16,463 nt of DNA from Sulfurospirillum sp. UBA1314 (GTDB lineage: Bacteria; Campylobacterota; Campylobacteria; Campylobacterales; Sulfurospirillaceae), in the NCBI GenBank assembly GCA_002307095.1, contig DBTO01000255.1, forward strand, positions 1-16,463, written 5' to 3'. Positions 1 to 6,859 of this stretch are shown one piece after another. How positions within the stretch are numbered: position 1 is the first letter of the stretch; each line of letters starts with the position of its first letter. Below the pieces are notes generated by a model. The model was not told where the DNA came from, did no database searches, and saw nothing but the letters and a program-made list of their open reading frames with translations. The position numbers were made by a program, and so were the translations under genes.

Positions 1-422
1 TGAAAAAAGAGCAGATCGAGCTTTCGCTTTTTATTGATCCCACTAACGCAATGATCGAAGCGGCAAAAGAGATTCAAGCCGAATGGATCGAACTTCATAC
101 GGGCTCTTACGCCAACATTTACGCGATGCTCTACTCCAATCTTTCTCGCTCACGTCATAGTATTAAAGCGCTTGAATTAGACCGCGAATCTTTACATGTA
201 AAACTGATTGATGCAACGCATGAGCTGGAACGCGCCTCTAAACTAGCGCACCAATTGGGGCTCAAAGTAGCTGCTGGTCATGGACTGAATTATCAAAACG
301 TGAAACGCATTGTAGAGATCAAAGAGATTAGCGAGCTTAACATTGGTCAAAGCATCATTGCGCGCGCTGTTTTTGTGGGTTTTGAGCAAGCAGTTAAAGA
401 GATGTTAGGATTGGTACGATGA
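1..422 (+). CDS. pdxJ: Pyridoxine 5'-phosphate synthase, C-terminal part (5' end outside window)
   Basis: PdxJ condenses 1-deoxyxylulose 5-phosphate with aminoacetone 3-phosphate to make pyridoxine 5'-phosphate in the cytoplasm, the ring-closing step of DXP-dependent vitamin B6 synthesis. The frame is open from base 3, and the visible 139 codons cover the C-terminal half of the TIM barrel. Family segments seen in order are SLFIDPT, ELHTGSYA, AAGHGLNY (phosphate and substrate loop) and ELNIGQSIIARA near the C-terminus. The ATG at 51 is internal, because the upstream residues already match the family. The stop overlaps the pdxA start as ATGA, so the two are co-transcribed. One copy of the TTACATGTAA palindrome lies inside the gene at 192-201. 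Confidence 0.95.
   Translation, partial: KKEQIELSLFIDPTNAMIEAAKEIQAEWIELHTGSYANIYAMLYSNLSRSRHSIKALELDRESLHVKLIDATHELERASKLAHQLGLKVAAGHGLNYQNVKRIVEIKEISELNIGQSIIARAVFVGFEQAVKEMLGLVR
192..201. repeat. TTACATGTAA palindrome, copy 1
   Basis: Perfect decamer, extended to TTTACATGTAAA (191-202), inside pdxJ and read as Leu-His-Val-Lys. Confidence 0.9.
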
Positions 423-1357
423 AAAAAATAGCTATTAGCATCGGCGATTTAAACGGAATTGGTTTAGAAATTGCCTTGCGTTCGCATAATGAGGTGAAAA
501 AACACTGCTATCCTCTCTACTGCATTAATGAAAATATGTTGGGTTGGGGCGCTGCGCTTTTAGGACTCGATGTGCCAAGTGATTTTGAGATACGTGACTG
601 CGGCAAAGTTTTTGAGATAGAACCCGGTGTCTGTTCTGCGGAAGCCGGTGAGAGTTCCTATGACTCGTTTATCACCGCGGTGGCACTCGCCAAAAGCAAT
701 GAAGTGAGTGGCATCGTAACCCTGCCTATCAACAAAGAGTCATGGGCGATGGCAGGACTGGAATACAAAGGGCACACGGACGCCCTGAGCGATCTTTTGG
801 GCTGCGAAGCGATTATGATGCTTGGATGCGAAGAGATGTTTACCATTTTGTACACGCACCACATTCCACTGCGCGATGTGCCACATGAGATCAAAGCTAA
901 AAAAATTAAGCCATTTTTGCTCAAAGTGTATGAAGAGCTTGGGGCTGAGCGTATCGCTGTTTTAGGACTTAACCCTCATGCAGGCGATCATGGCGTAATT
1001 GGAGATGAAGATGAAGAGATTGAAAAAGCGATTATTAAAGCCAACCATTTTTTAGAGCGCGAAGTCTTTTTTGGACCTCTCGTGCCTGACATCGCTTTTT
1101 CAAAACATAATCGCGAAAATTTTACCTATTTTGTCTGCATGTACCACGATCAAGGTCTGATTCCTTTAAAAACGCTCTATTTTGACGAGAGTATCAATGT
1201 CAGCCTCAATGCAGGTATTGTACGAACTTCAGTCGATCATGGTACCGCTTTTGACATCGCTTACAAAGAGGGTAATCCTTCGTGTTTAAGTTACATCAAC
1301 GCCATTAAAGAAGCGGTCGTCCTCTCAACAGGAAAAGAGCCTCTTTTAACATTTTAA
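419..1357 (+). CDS. pdxA: 4-hydroxythreonine-4-phosphate dehydrogenase
   Basis: PdxA oxidises 4-phosphohydroxy-L-threonine with NAD(P)+; after decarboxylation the product is the aminoacetone phosphate used by PdxJ. The 312-residue length is slightly short but normal for this phylum. Visible motifs are SIGDLNGIG (residues 7-15), GHTDAL (119-124), THHIPLRDV (146-154), GLNPHAGD (183-190), MYHDQG (241-246) and SVDHGTAFD (271-279). H148, H187 and H243 match the three divalent-metal ligands of the family. The start overlaps the pdxJ stop by four bases, which implies translational coupling. The gene ends three bases before the convergent nikO stop, leaving no room for a dedicated terminator between them. 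Confidence 0.96.
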   Translation: MKKIAISIGDLNGIGLEIALRSHNEVKKHCYPLYCINENMLGWGAALLGLDVPSDFEIRDCGKVFEIEPGVCSAEAGESSYDSFITAVALAKSNEVSGIVTLPINKESWAMAGLEYKGHTDALSDLLGCEAIMMLGCEEMFTILYTHHIPLRDVPHEIKAKKIKPFLLKVYEELGAERIAVLGLNPHAGDHGVIGDEDEEIEKAIIKANHFLEREVFFGPLVPDIAFSKHNRENFTYFVCMYHDQGLIPLKTLYFDESINVSLNAGIVRTSVDHGTAFDIAYKEGNPSCLSYINAIKEAVVLSTGKEPLLTF

Positions 1358-1360
1358 CTT

Positions 1361-2071
1361 CTAATGTGAATGAGGATGATCACCATGCTCGTGGTGGTGG
1401 TTATGTTCATCTTTGAGATTGAGTGAACAGCTCAGTCCCGTGGGCGTTATCTCATAAATTTTTTCAACCACCAACTCAATAAACTCTTTATGGTGCGAGA
1501 CAATAATAATACTCTTATCAATGCGTCCTAAAATATCCACCAAACGCAACTGCATCGCTTGATCGAGTCCATTGGTGGGTTCATCCAAAAGCATCAATTT
1601 GGGCTCCATAATCAGCACACCTGCGAGTGCGACCAGTTTTTTTTCTCCTCCTGAGAGATGGTAGACGATTTTTTTCGCTAAATGCGAAATACCCAAATCT
1701 TGCAGCATCATTGCTGTTTTGAGCCTTGCCTCTTCTTTGGAAACACCACTGGCTAAAAGGCTAAAGGCGACGTCATCTTCGACCACGGGTGCCAAAAACT
1801 GGTTATCGGAGTCTTGAAAGAGGTAACCGATGAGATGACGCATGTTTTTAAAATCTTCCAAAGAGTGCATCGGCTGGTGAAAGAGCTCTAAAGTGCCCTC
1901 TTCTAGGTTTCTAAGCCCTGCGATAATCTCTAAAAGCGTTGTTTTGCCACAGCCATTGGGACCAATAATGGCAATTTTCTCTTTATGTGAGACATCGAGT
2001 GTCACATTTTCATACAAACGCACACCATCGCGCGAAGTGGAGAGGTTTTTGATATTCACCGAACAGCTCAT
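1361..2071 (-). CDS. nikO: Nickel ECF transporter ATPase with histidine-rich tail
   Basis: Energy-coupling ATPase of a CbiO/NikO-type ECF importer, acting on the cytoplasmic face with the membrane protein NikQ. From the ATG at 2071 it has 236 residues: Walker A GPNGCGKTT (37-45), Q-loop FQD (85-87), signature LSGGE (139-143), Walker B LMLLDE (159-164) and H-loop SHH (192-194). A longer frame can start at a TTG (2092), but the ATG forms an ATGA junction with the nikQ stop and has AGGAG about 8-9 bases upstream, so I chose it. The last 16 residues, DEHNHHHEHGDHPHSH, hold eight histidines and probably bind nickel; they are not part of the ATPase fold. Nickel rather than cobalt is inferred from nikK and nikL alongside, not from the ATPase itself. 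Confidence 0.9.
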   Translation of the reverse strand: MSCSVNIKNLSTSRDGVRLYENVTLDVSHKEKIAIIGPNGCGKTTLLEIIAGLRNLEEGTLELFHQPMHSLEDFKNMRHLIGYLFQDSDNQFLAPVVEDDVAFSLLASGVSKEEARLKTAMMLQDLGISHLAKKIVYHLSGGEKKLVALAGVLIMEPKLMLLDEPTNGLDQAMQLRLVDILGRIDKSIIIVSHHKEFIELVVEKIYEITPTGLSCSLNLKDEHNHHHEHGDHPHSH

Positions 2072-2745
2072 ATAAGGGCTCCTTGTCGCCAAACTAGCGA
2101 TAAAATCGTGATAAAAGCAAGCAGCGTATCGTAAGCACTAAAGTCTTGATGCGCTTCTAGCGTATAGACTTCACCGCAAAAACCACGCAGGTGCATCGCT
2201 TTTTGAAGCCAAAGTGAACGCTCCAATGCTTTAATGAACAAAATGCCCACAAATCCTGCCATTGTTTTATAGGTTAAAAGATTGGTTTTAGGAATAAATC
2301 CTCTTACATGTAACGTGTTTTTGAAAAGTGTAAACTCTCGTTTGATGAGAAAAATGGACTTTGCCGTAAAAAAGAAGATGGAGGTGAGTTTGTGCGGCAG
2401 ATGCAAACGCTGCATCGCAATGGCGATGGAAAATTCATCCTTGCCTTGAAAAATCATTAATACAAACAATAAAATGAAATTGGATCGTAAAAAAACAAGC
2501 AGTGCAAGCTCATAATTTTCCTGCCAAAGCATACTTGCCACCACAATGCCAATGAGAGTGTTGAGAAAAAAGAGTCGCTTAAGAATCAAAAACAGCGATG
2601 CTTTGTGAAGCCAGCCAAGCAGCAGTAGTGGTAGAAGTATCGGGAGATACAGATGCTCTTGTAAAGCAACACTACTGCTGTACAACAGTGCTAAAAGAAG
2701 TGCTGTTGTAGGGGCTATGCGTGGCTGGGTTTGCGTTTGATCCAA
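2068..2745 (-). CDS. nikQ: Nickel ECF transporter transmembrane component
   Basis: CbiQ/NikQ-family T component, an integral inner-membrane protein that couples ATP hydrolysis by NikO to metal movement through NikM. The 225 residues include several hydrophobic segments in the N-terminal half. The two cytoplasmic coupling-helix signatures of the family follow: one around TLHVRGF and one at ERSLWLQKAMHLRGF. The start is a TTG at 2745, supported by GGAG with 7-base spacing inside the end of nikL; no ATG gives a full-length N-terminus. It therefore overlaps nikL by 31 bases. The stop forms an ATGA junction with nikO. One TTACATGTAA palindrome (2304-2313) encodes part of the first RGF motif. Confidence 0.88.
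   Translation of the reverse strand: MDQTQTQPRIAPTTALLLALLYSSSVALQEHLYLPILLPLLLLGWLHKASLFLILKRLFFLNTLIGIVVASMLWQENYELALLVFLRSNFILLFVLMIFQGKDEFSIAIAMQRLHLPHKLTSIFFFTAKSIFLIKREFTLFKNTLHVRGFIPKTNLLTYKTMAGFVGILFIKALERSLWLQKAMHLRGFCGEVYTLEAHQDFSAYDTLLAFITILSLVWRQGALI
2304..2313. repeat. TTACATGTAA palindrome, copy 2
   Basis: Perfect decamer inside nikQ, read as Leu-His-Val just before the RGF coupling motif. Confidence 0.9.
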
Positions 2746-3137
2746 AAAAGTGCTCCAAAGAAAAAAACAATTATAGCCAATCCCAAGAGCATTTTATCCC
2801 AAGGTGTATCAGAGGGCAATGTTTTTGCCTCTTCTTTGGTGTGACTTTGAGCGATATAGTGTGTTTTTGCTTGATGCCCCATGCCTGCTTCAACGATAAT
2901 TGTAAACTCAGCAGAGGGCAATTTGGCGGACGCTTTTCCTTCATCATCGGTATTGAAGACTAAAAGCTCTTTTTGATTTTCATCCAAAAGTTTTATGATG
3001 CACTGTTTACACGGCGAAGATTGGGTGAAATAACTCTGAACATACAGTTTACCCTCTTCATCGTAGGCAAAAAGATTGATTTTATGTGCCCAAAGACTAC
3101 TAAAGAGCAGAACGCTAAGCAGGCTTATGCGTAGCAT
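2715..3137 (-). CDS. nikL: NikL-type accessory membrane protein of nickel importer
   Basis: Small exported accessory subunit of the nikKMLQO system. The 140 residues have a signal peptide (1-17, ending SSLWA), a periplasmic domain with the cysteine pair CKQC, and a C-terminal membrane anchor (about 113-133) followed by KRKPSHA. The predicted mature N-terminus is His-Lys-Ile, and an N-terminal histidine is plausible for metal capture. The call rests on this architecture and on the position between nikM and nikQ, since sequence conservation in the family is low. ATG at 3137 has AAAGGAG 5 bases upstream. The gene overlaps the end of nikM by 23 bases and the start of nikQ by 31 bases, suggesting coupled translation. 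Confidence 0.78.
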   Translation of the reverse strand: MLRISLLSVLLFSSLWAHKINLFAYDEEGKLYVQSYFTQSSPCKQCIIKLLDENQKELLVFNTDDEGKASAKLPSAEFTIIVEAGMGHQAKTHYIAQSHTKEEAKTLPSDTPWDKMLLGLAIIVFFFGALFWIKRKPSHA

Positions 3138-3738
3138 AACACTCCTTTACATGTAAAAGATTTGGCGAGACTTTTTCAATGAAACGAAGGGCAAAAAGCG
3201 TGATAAATCCTTCGATAAACATTACCGGTAAGTGTGCCATAAGTGCCAATTTTGCGGCGTCCACAAACGCGTCACCGTTCAGAGCTAAGGTAAGTGAAAG
3301 CAGTAAAGCAGAAAGGGCTAAAGGAATGAAACCGACTAAAAACCAGAGCAGATCTTTGTGCCAACGTTTAGTAGTAGGAAGCATAAAAAGCCAATACCCA
3401 ACCAGTGTTGGCGTGGCAAGATTAAAGAGATTGATACCGAGCGTCGTAAGCCCTCCAAAGCCAAAAAGAACGCCTTGGAGTAAAAGGGCGACAAAGATAG
3501 CAATGAAAGCTCTCAACCCTAGCATAGCGCCTATAATGCCCCCTAAAACAAGATGCACCGATGTGGGACCAATGGGAACATGAACAAACGACGCTAAAAA
3601 GAAAAGGGCCGACAGGACGGCCGTTTTAGGAATCTCGTCATCTTTGAGTGTTTTAAACGCGTACAAGGTAAAAGCAGCCGAAACGACTGCGCCACCGATT
3701 AAAATCTCAGGTCTGAGTAATCCTTCACTGAGGTGCAT
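3115..3738 (-). CDS. nikM: CbiM/NikM-family nickel-binding S component
   Basis: Substrate-specificity subunit of the ECF importer, an integral inner-membrane protein of about six or seven helices. The 207 residues begin Met-His (MHLSEG), and His-2 is the family's N-terminal metal ligand. The segment FVHVPIGPTSVHLVLGG holds further histidines in the region that forms the metal site, and later helices contain NLFNLATPTLVGY and MAHLPVMFIEGF, as in CbiM proteins. It starts one base after the nikK stop and overlaps nikL by 23 bases. Members of this family transport Ni2+ or Co2+. Nickel is inferred from the NikK and NikL partners, the absence of cobalamin genes nearby, and the NikR-like operator. 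Confidence 0.93.
   Translation of the reverse strand: MHLSEGLLRPEILIGGAVVSAAFTLYAFKTLKDDEIPKTAVLSALFFLASFVHVPIGPTSVHLVLGGIIGAMLGLRAFIAIFVALLLQGVLFGFGGLTTLGINLFNLATPTLVGYWLFMLPTTKRWHKDLLWFLVGFIPLALSALLLSLTLALNGDAFVDAAKLALMAHLPVMFIEGFITLFALRFIEKVSPNLLHVKECYATHKPA
3147..3156. repeat. TTACATGTAA palindrome, copy 3
   Basis: Extended 12-mer (3146-3157) inside the end of nikM, read as Leu-His-Val-Lys. The 12-mer overlaps the first three bases of the nikL Shine-Dalgarno AAAGGAG (3148-3142). Confidence 0.9.
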
Positions 3739-3739
3739 T

Positions 3740-4486
3740 TTATTTCATCGCCTCTGTTTTAAGCCACAATACTGCGCCCAACTCGACAGGATAACTTTTC
3801 CCCTCTTTTTTGATCTTTTCATCATCATCCATTAATGCTGCAAATCCCCACCAACCTTCTTGTGGAAGTGCTACATAAAACACGCCATTTTTATCGGCTT
3901 TGTACACTTGCGTAACATACATTTCATTAGGCGCTTTGAGCCCTTTGGTGTTGTAAAATTCTACTTCCACTTCAGCATTCGCAACGGGTTTGCCTTTGTA
4001 GAGGACTTGCCCACTGAAAAGATTGCCAGCGTAGAGTGAATAAGGACGAGAAAGTGGGACAATCTCCGCTTTTAGACCAATGGGTTTATCCCAACCCTCG
4101 CCTGAGCCAAAGGCATCGACAATCGTTTTGGTTTGATGACGGATAAATTTATCCTCAGCCGGTTCAAAATAAGGTACAGGATCAACATAGAATTGATACA
4201 CACCAGGGGCTTTGATGGTGTATTCACTTTTCCAAGACGTGATTGCGCCCTTTTTTACTTCTTGAAACGAAGGCAGAAGGGATGTTTTTTTGCCCTCAGT
4301 AAAAACGCCCGCCTCTTTAGGCTTCTCCATATTCATGCTGTTTTGCTCAAAGGGATGGGTAAACTCATACTGAACCGCTACTTTTGGGCTACTGCCTTGC
4401 TCGATAACCGATCTATCTGTCATCACCGTTTGAAAATGTGCCAACAACGATGATGCACACACAATGGAAGCCAATAATACTTTCAT
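3740..4486 (-). CDS. nikK: NikK-type periplasmic nickel-uptake protein (DUF4198 family)
   Basis: Exported protein of the DUF4198 family, first gene of the nickel operon and probably a periplasmic nickel-binding or delivery factor for NikM. From the ATG at 4486 it has 248 residues: a signal peptide (1-16, ending SSLLA), then a beta-rich domain with segments such as APGVYQFYVDPVPYFEPAE, and a carboxypeptidase-regulatory-like module (GKPVANAEVEVEFYN, GVFYVALPQEGWWGF). The predicted mature N-terminus is His-Phe-Gln. An in-frame ATG at 4501 exists, but the sequence just after it is the AGGAG Shine-Dalgarno (4494-4498), 7 bases before the chosen start. An inverted repeat resembling a NikR operator lies upstream. 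Confidence 0.85.
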   Translation of the reverse strand: MKVLLASIVCASSLLAHFQTVMTDRSVIEQGSSPKVAVQYEFTHPFEQNSMNMEKPKEAGVFTEGKKTSLLPSFQEVKKGAITSWKSEYTIKAPGVYQFYVDPVPYFEPAEDKFIRHQTKTIVDAFGSGEGWDKPIGLKAEIVPLSRPYSLYAGNLFSGQVLYKGKPVANAEVEVEFYNTKGLKAPNEMYVTQVYKADKNGVFYVALPQEGWWGFAALMDDDEKIKKEGKSYPVELGAVLWLKTEAMK

Positions 4487-4502
4487 ATAAATACTCCTCA
4501 TA

Positions 4503-4531
4503 AATAATACTGAACTATAGTTGGTATTATT
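4503..4531 (-). promoter_or_regulatory. Candidate NikR operator of the nik operon
   Basis: A perfect 8-bp inverted repeat, AATAATAC-N13-GTATTATT, sits 16 bases upstream of the nikK start. The inner TAC-N13-GTA spacing resembles the GTGTTAC-N13/14-GTAACAC form that I recall being proposed for NikR in some other lineages; the outer bases differ from the E. coli and Helicobacter consensus. Its 13-base spacer contains a TATAGT hexamer on the minus strand (4514-4519), a plausible -10 box with no clear -35. A bound repressor would block RNA polymerase, consistent with nickel-dependent shut-off. No nikR gene lies in the window. Confidence 0.6.
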
Positions 4532-4557
4532 GTGGCATTTTGCAGATAAAGAAAGAC

Positions 4558-5586
4558 TTAAAAAGAGGTGATTGAAAAGGTTGAAAGTTTTACATGTAAA
4601 GCGTTAAGCGCTTCCACTGTTGCCATTGCATCGGCATTATCAAAGGTTATATCGATGTGGCGCGGTTTTTTATACACAAGATCATAATACTCAACCAAAA
4701 GGATTTTCGCCACTTCCGTGAGATTACCCTCTTCGTACGCATGGAAAACAGCTTCTTTCACCGTTTTTTTAATGTACGGTGCGATCATCTGCATCGCTTG
4801 GTTAAAAAATGCGGGCGTAATGATCTCATAATCTTTGAGTATTCGCTCTATGCGTTGCTCAAGTGGTGCTGTAATTTCGACGCGATAGCCTTTCAAAATT
4901 CTTACATGTAAAAGAGCTGGAATGGTGCATTTACCCATTTTTTTGCTCTCTGCTTCAATGAAAATGTATGCATTGGGATCAATTTTACATAAAATTTCGC
5001 ATAAACTATTTTCAAACGCTTTTTGGCTCGGTTGGGTTCCTTTGATGCTTCCAAAGCTCGAGCCTAAATGGTTGGCAAGATTTTCAAGATCGATCGAGGA
5101 TTGAAGGAGTTGCAAAAGCTCACTTTTCCCACATCCCGTATTGCCACCAAGGACGATAAAACGGTGATGGGGTAAATTTTCAAGGTAACTTAGTACATAA
5201 AAACGATACTGTTTATAACCACCACTTAGTCTAAAAACCTGGTAGCCAATGTGCGAGAGAATGATGGCTATTGAGCTTGATCTAAGCCCTCCTCTGGCAC
5301 AGTAAATGCCTATTTTTGAGCCTATTTTATAGGATTTTGCGATGTGTTCAAGGTGGTGTGCTACGTTTTGGCAGATGTAACGAGCACCTAGTATTTTGGC
5401 GTCATTTCGTGAGACTTGTTTATAAATTGTGCCGATTTCTTGATGCTCTGCATCACTCAGAGCATAAAAATTTTGAGCATTTGTAATGTGCGATTCTAAA
5501 AACTCTTTGGGACTACGTGCGTCAATTAAAAGATCAAATTCTGATTTTTGGGCAATAAAGGCGTCAATTTCGAGCTCAATTAGCAT
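4558..5586 (-). CDS. mnmH: tRNA 2-selenouridine synthase
   Basis: MnmH (SelU, YbbB) replaces the sulfur of 2-thiouridine at the tRNA wobble position with selenium, using selenophosphate and a geranylated intermediate. The 342 residues show an N-terminal rhodanese domain with DARSPKEF (22-29) and the active-site loop YCARGGLRS around C96. A P-loop domain follows, with GGNTGCGKSE at 147-156. This domain pair is diagnostic for the family. ATG at 5586 overlaps the HIT gene by seven bases; only a weak GAG precedes it, so translation is probably coupled. It is the last gene of the eight-gene minus-strand unit and ends 71 bases before nikK. Two TTACATGTAA palindromes lie inside it. Its presence implies selenophosphate synthesis elsewhere in the genome. 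Confidence 0.93.
   Translation of the reverse strand: MLIELEIDAFIAQKSEFDLLIDARSPKEFLESHITNAQNFYALSDAEHQEIGTIYKQVSRNDAKILGARYICQNVAHHLEHIAKSYKIGSKIGIYCARGGLRSSSIAIILSHIGYQVFRLSGGYKQYRFYVLSYLENLPHHRFIVLGGNTGCGKSELLQLLQSSIDLENLANHLGSSFGSIKGTQPSQKAFENSLCEILCKIDPNAYIFIEAESKKMGKCTIPALLHVRILKGYRVEITAPLEQRIERILKDYEIITPAFFNQAMQMIAPYIKKTVKEAVFHAYEEGNLTEVAKILLVEYYDLVYKKPRHIDITFDNADAMATVEALNALHVKLSTFSITSF
4590..4599. repeat. TTACATGTAA palindrome, copy 4
   Basis: Extended 12-mer (4589-4600) near the 3' end of mnmH, read as Leu-His-Val-Lys. Confidence 0.9.
4902..4911. repeat. TTACATGTAA palindrome, copy 5
   Basis: Perfect decamer inside mnmH, read as Leu-His-Val, 312 bases from copy 4. Confidence 0.9.
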
Positions 5587-6071
5587 GCCAAATACTCAGA
5601 AACCAGACCTTTTAAATGGGTATAAATTTTTTCAAAATCGGTTCCATAAACTCTGGTATCTGCAATGGTGGTAATAAAATTGGTATCACCCATCCAGCGT
5701 GGGATTACATGGTAGTGAATATGCTCTGCAATGCCTGCTCCGCCACTTTTGCCAAGGTTCATCCCGAGGTTCACTCCTTGCGCACCAATGCCCTCTTTAA
5801 GCATTCTCACACAGCGTTGCACGATAAACGACAGATGCAGCCACACTTCAGGTTCCAACGCTTCAACCGCGTCTGTATGGTGATGGGGAATAACCATAAA
5901 ATGCCCAGGTGTATAAGGGTATCGGTTCATTACGATGAAGCAGAGGGCATCGCGGTATAAGACATGATGCTGCTCATCCAGCTCTGGATGCTCGCTTATG
6001 TTGCAAAAGACGCATCCTTCTGGTTTATCACTAAAATAAGTGTCTCTCCAAGGAGCGTACATGTAATCCAT
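5580..6071 (-). CDS. HIT-family nucleotide hydrolase or phosphorylase
   Basis: Histidine-triad protein acting on nucleotide phosphoesters such as Ap4A or nucleoside phosphoramidates; the exact substrate is not visible. The 163 residues carry the triad EHIHYHVIPRW with H117, H119 and H121, plus NLGMNLGKSGGAG just before it as in Ap4A-phosphorylase-like HIT proteins. CVFC at 20-23 with a later histidine cluster resembles the structural zinc site of this branch. ATG at 6071 makes a TGATG junction with the trpC stop and has AAGAAGG upstream; a TTG one codon earlier is less likely. The N-terminus YMYAPWRDTYF is typical of the family. The C-terminus overlaps mnmH by seven bases. Confidence 0.92.
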   Translation of the reverse strand: MDYMYAPWRDTYFSDKPEGCVFCNISEHPELDEQHHVLYRDALCFIVMNRYPYTPGHFMVIPHHHTDAVEALEPEVWLHLSFIVQRCVRMLKEGIGAQGVNLGMNLGKSGGAGIAEHIHYHVIPRWMGDTNFITTIADTRVYGTDFEKIYTHLKGLVSEYLAC

Positions 6072-6859
6072 CAATCGACCTTCTTTATCGCTTCAAGTGA
6101 GGCTTGAATGTCGGGTTCACGCATAAAATGCTCCCCAATTAAAAAGGCATCTGCACCAATTTTGCTCAGGTGTTGGATCGTCTCTTTATCGTTCAAGCCG
6201 CTCTCTGCCACGATGATTTTTCCTTGCGGAATGAGTGGCATAAGTTTCTCGGTTAAACTCATATCCATCTCAAAGGTCTCTAGGTTTCGGTGGTTAATTC
6301 CGATGATAGTGGCTCCTGCAAAGATGGCTTTGACCAAATCCTCTTTGTCATGGATTTCGACTAAAACCTCAAGTCCTAGTCGTAATGCGTACTCTAAAAG
6401 GTGTTTAAGCTCCGCTTTGGAAAGCGCTTTTGCGATCAATAAGATAAAATCAGCCCCGTACACCAGCGCTTCTAAGATTTGGTACTCATCGACAATAAAA
6501 TCTTTACGCAACAGCGGTGTGGGAACGTAACGACGAATTTGGGTTAAATACTCCAAATTTCCTTGGAAATAGTGAGGCTCTGTTAAAACAGAGATGGCAT
6601 CAGCACCGCCTAATTCATACGCTTTTGCAATCATCAATGGATCAAAATCAGCTTTGATTACCCCTTTACTAGGGCTGGCTTTTTTCACTTCGGCAATAAT
6701 ACGATACGGATTTTCCTGCGTTGCTTTAAGATAAGGCTTTACATCGCGTGGCATAAATGGGTTAAACGCAAGGCTTCTACCCAACCAATCAATGGTGTAC
6801 TCCTTTTTCTTCTTTTCCAAATCTTCGCGCGTGCGTTTGATAATTTCGTCTAAAATCAT
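6071..6859 (-). CDS. trpC: Indole-3-glycerol-phosphate synthase
   Basis: TrpC closes the indole ring from carboxyphenylaminodeoxyribulose phosphate in tryptophan synthesis. The 262-residue TIM barrel keeps the catalytic set: IAEVKKASPSKG with E57 and K59, LRKDF with K119, VLVEIHD with E168, GINHRNL with N189 and VAESGL with E219 and S220. The frame is open to an ATG at 6877, but the ATG at 6859 forms an ATGA junction with the lipoprotein stop and matches the usual N-terminus (MILDEII), so it is the likely start. The gene is monofunctional, with no TrpF fused, and no other trp gene is nearby. This is common in Campylobacterota, where trpC can be separate from the other trp genes. Confidence 0.95.
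   Translation of the reverse strand: MILDEIIKRTREDLEKKKKEYTIDWLGRSLAFNPFMPRDVKPYLKATQENPYRIIAEVKKASPSKGVIKADFDPLMIAKAYELGGADAISVLTEPHYFQGNLEYLTQIRRYVPTPLLRKDFIVDEYQILEALVYGADFILLIAKALSKAELKHLLEYALRLGLEVLVEIHDKEDLVKAIFAGATIIGINHRNLETFEMDMSLTEKLMPLIPQGKIIVAESGLNDKETIQHLSKIGADAFLIGEHFMREPDIQASLEAIKKVD

Noticed and set aside
1350..1372. Bidirectional terminator between pdxA and nikO
   Set aside because: Only three bases separate the convergent stops and I see no stable GC-rich stem with a U-tract.
3179..3583. 134-codon plus-strand frame opposite nikM
   Set aside because: The nikM frame matches a known family through the whole stretch; the antisense product has no recognisable feature.
4473..4480. 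Third AATAATAC inside the nikK start region
   Set aside because: It codes for Val-Leu-Leu in the signal peptide and has no matching partner at the operator spacing; likely coincidence.
1361..4486. Cobalt (cbiMQO) rather than nickel importer
   Set aside because: No CbiN-like gene or cobalamin genes are near; NikK and NikL partners and a NikR-like dyad favour nickel. Metal specificity is still not proven by sequence alone.
6057..6066. GTACATGTAA near the HIT gene start
   Set aside because: One mismatch to the palindrome; counted as a variant, not a copy. Its internal ATG is also not the likely HIT start because the ATG at 6071 forms a TGATG junction and fits the family N-terminus.
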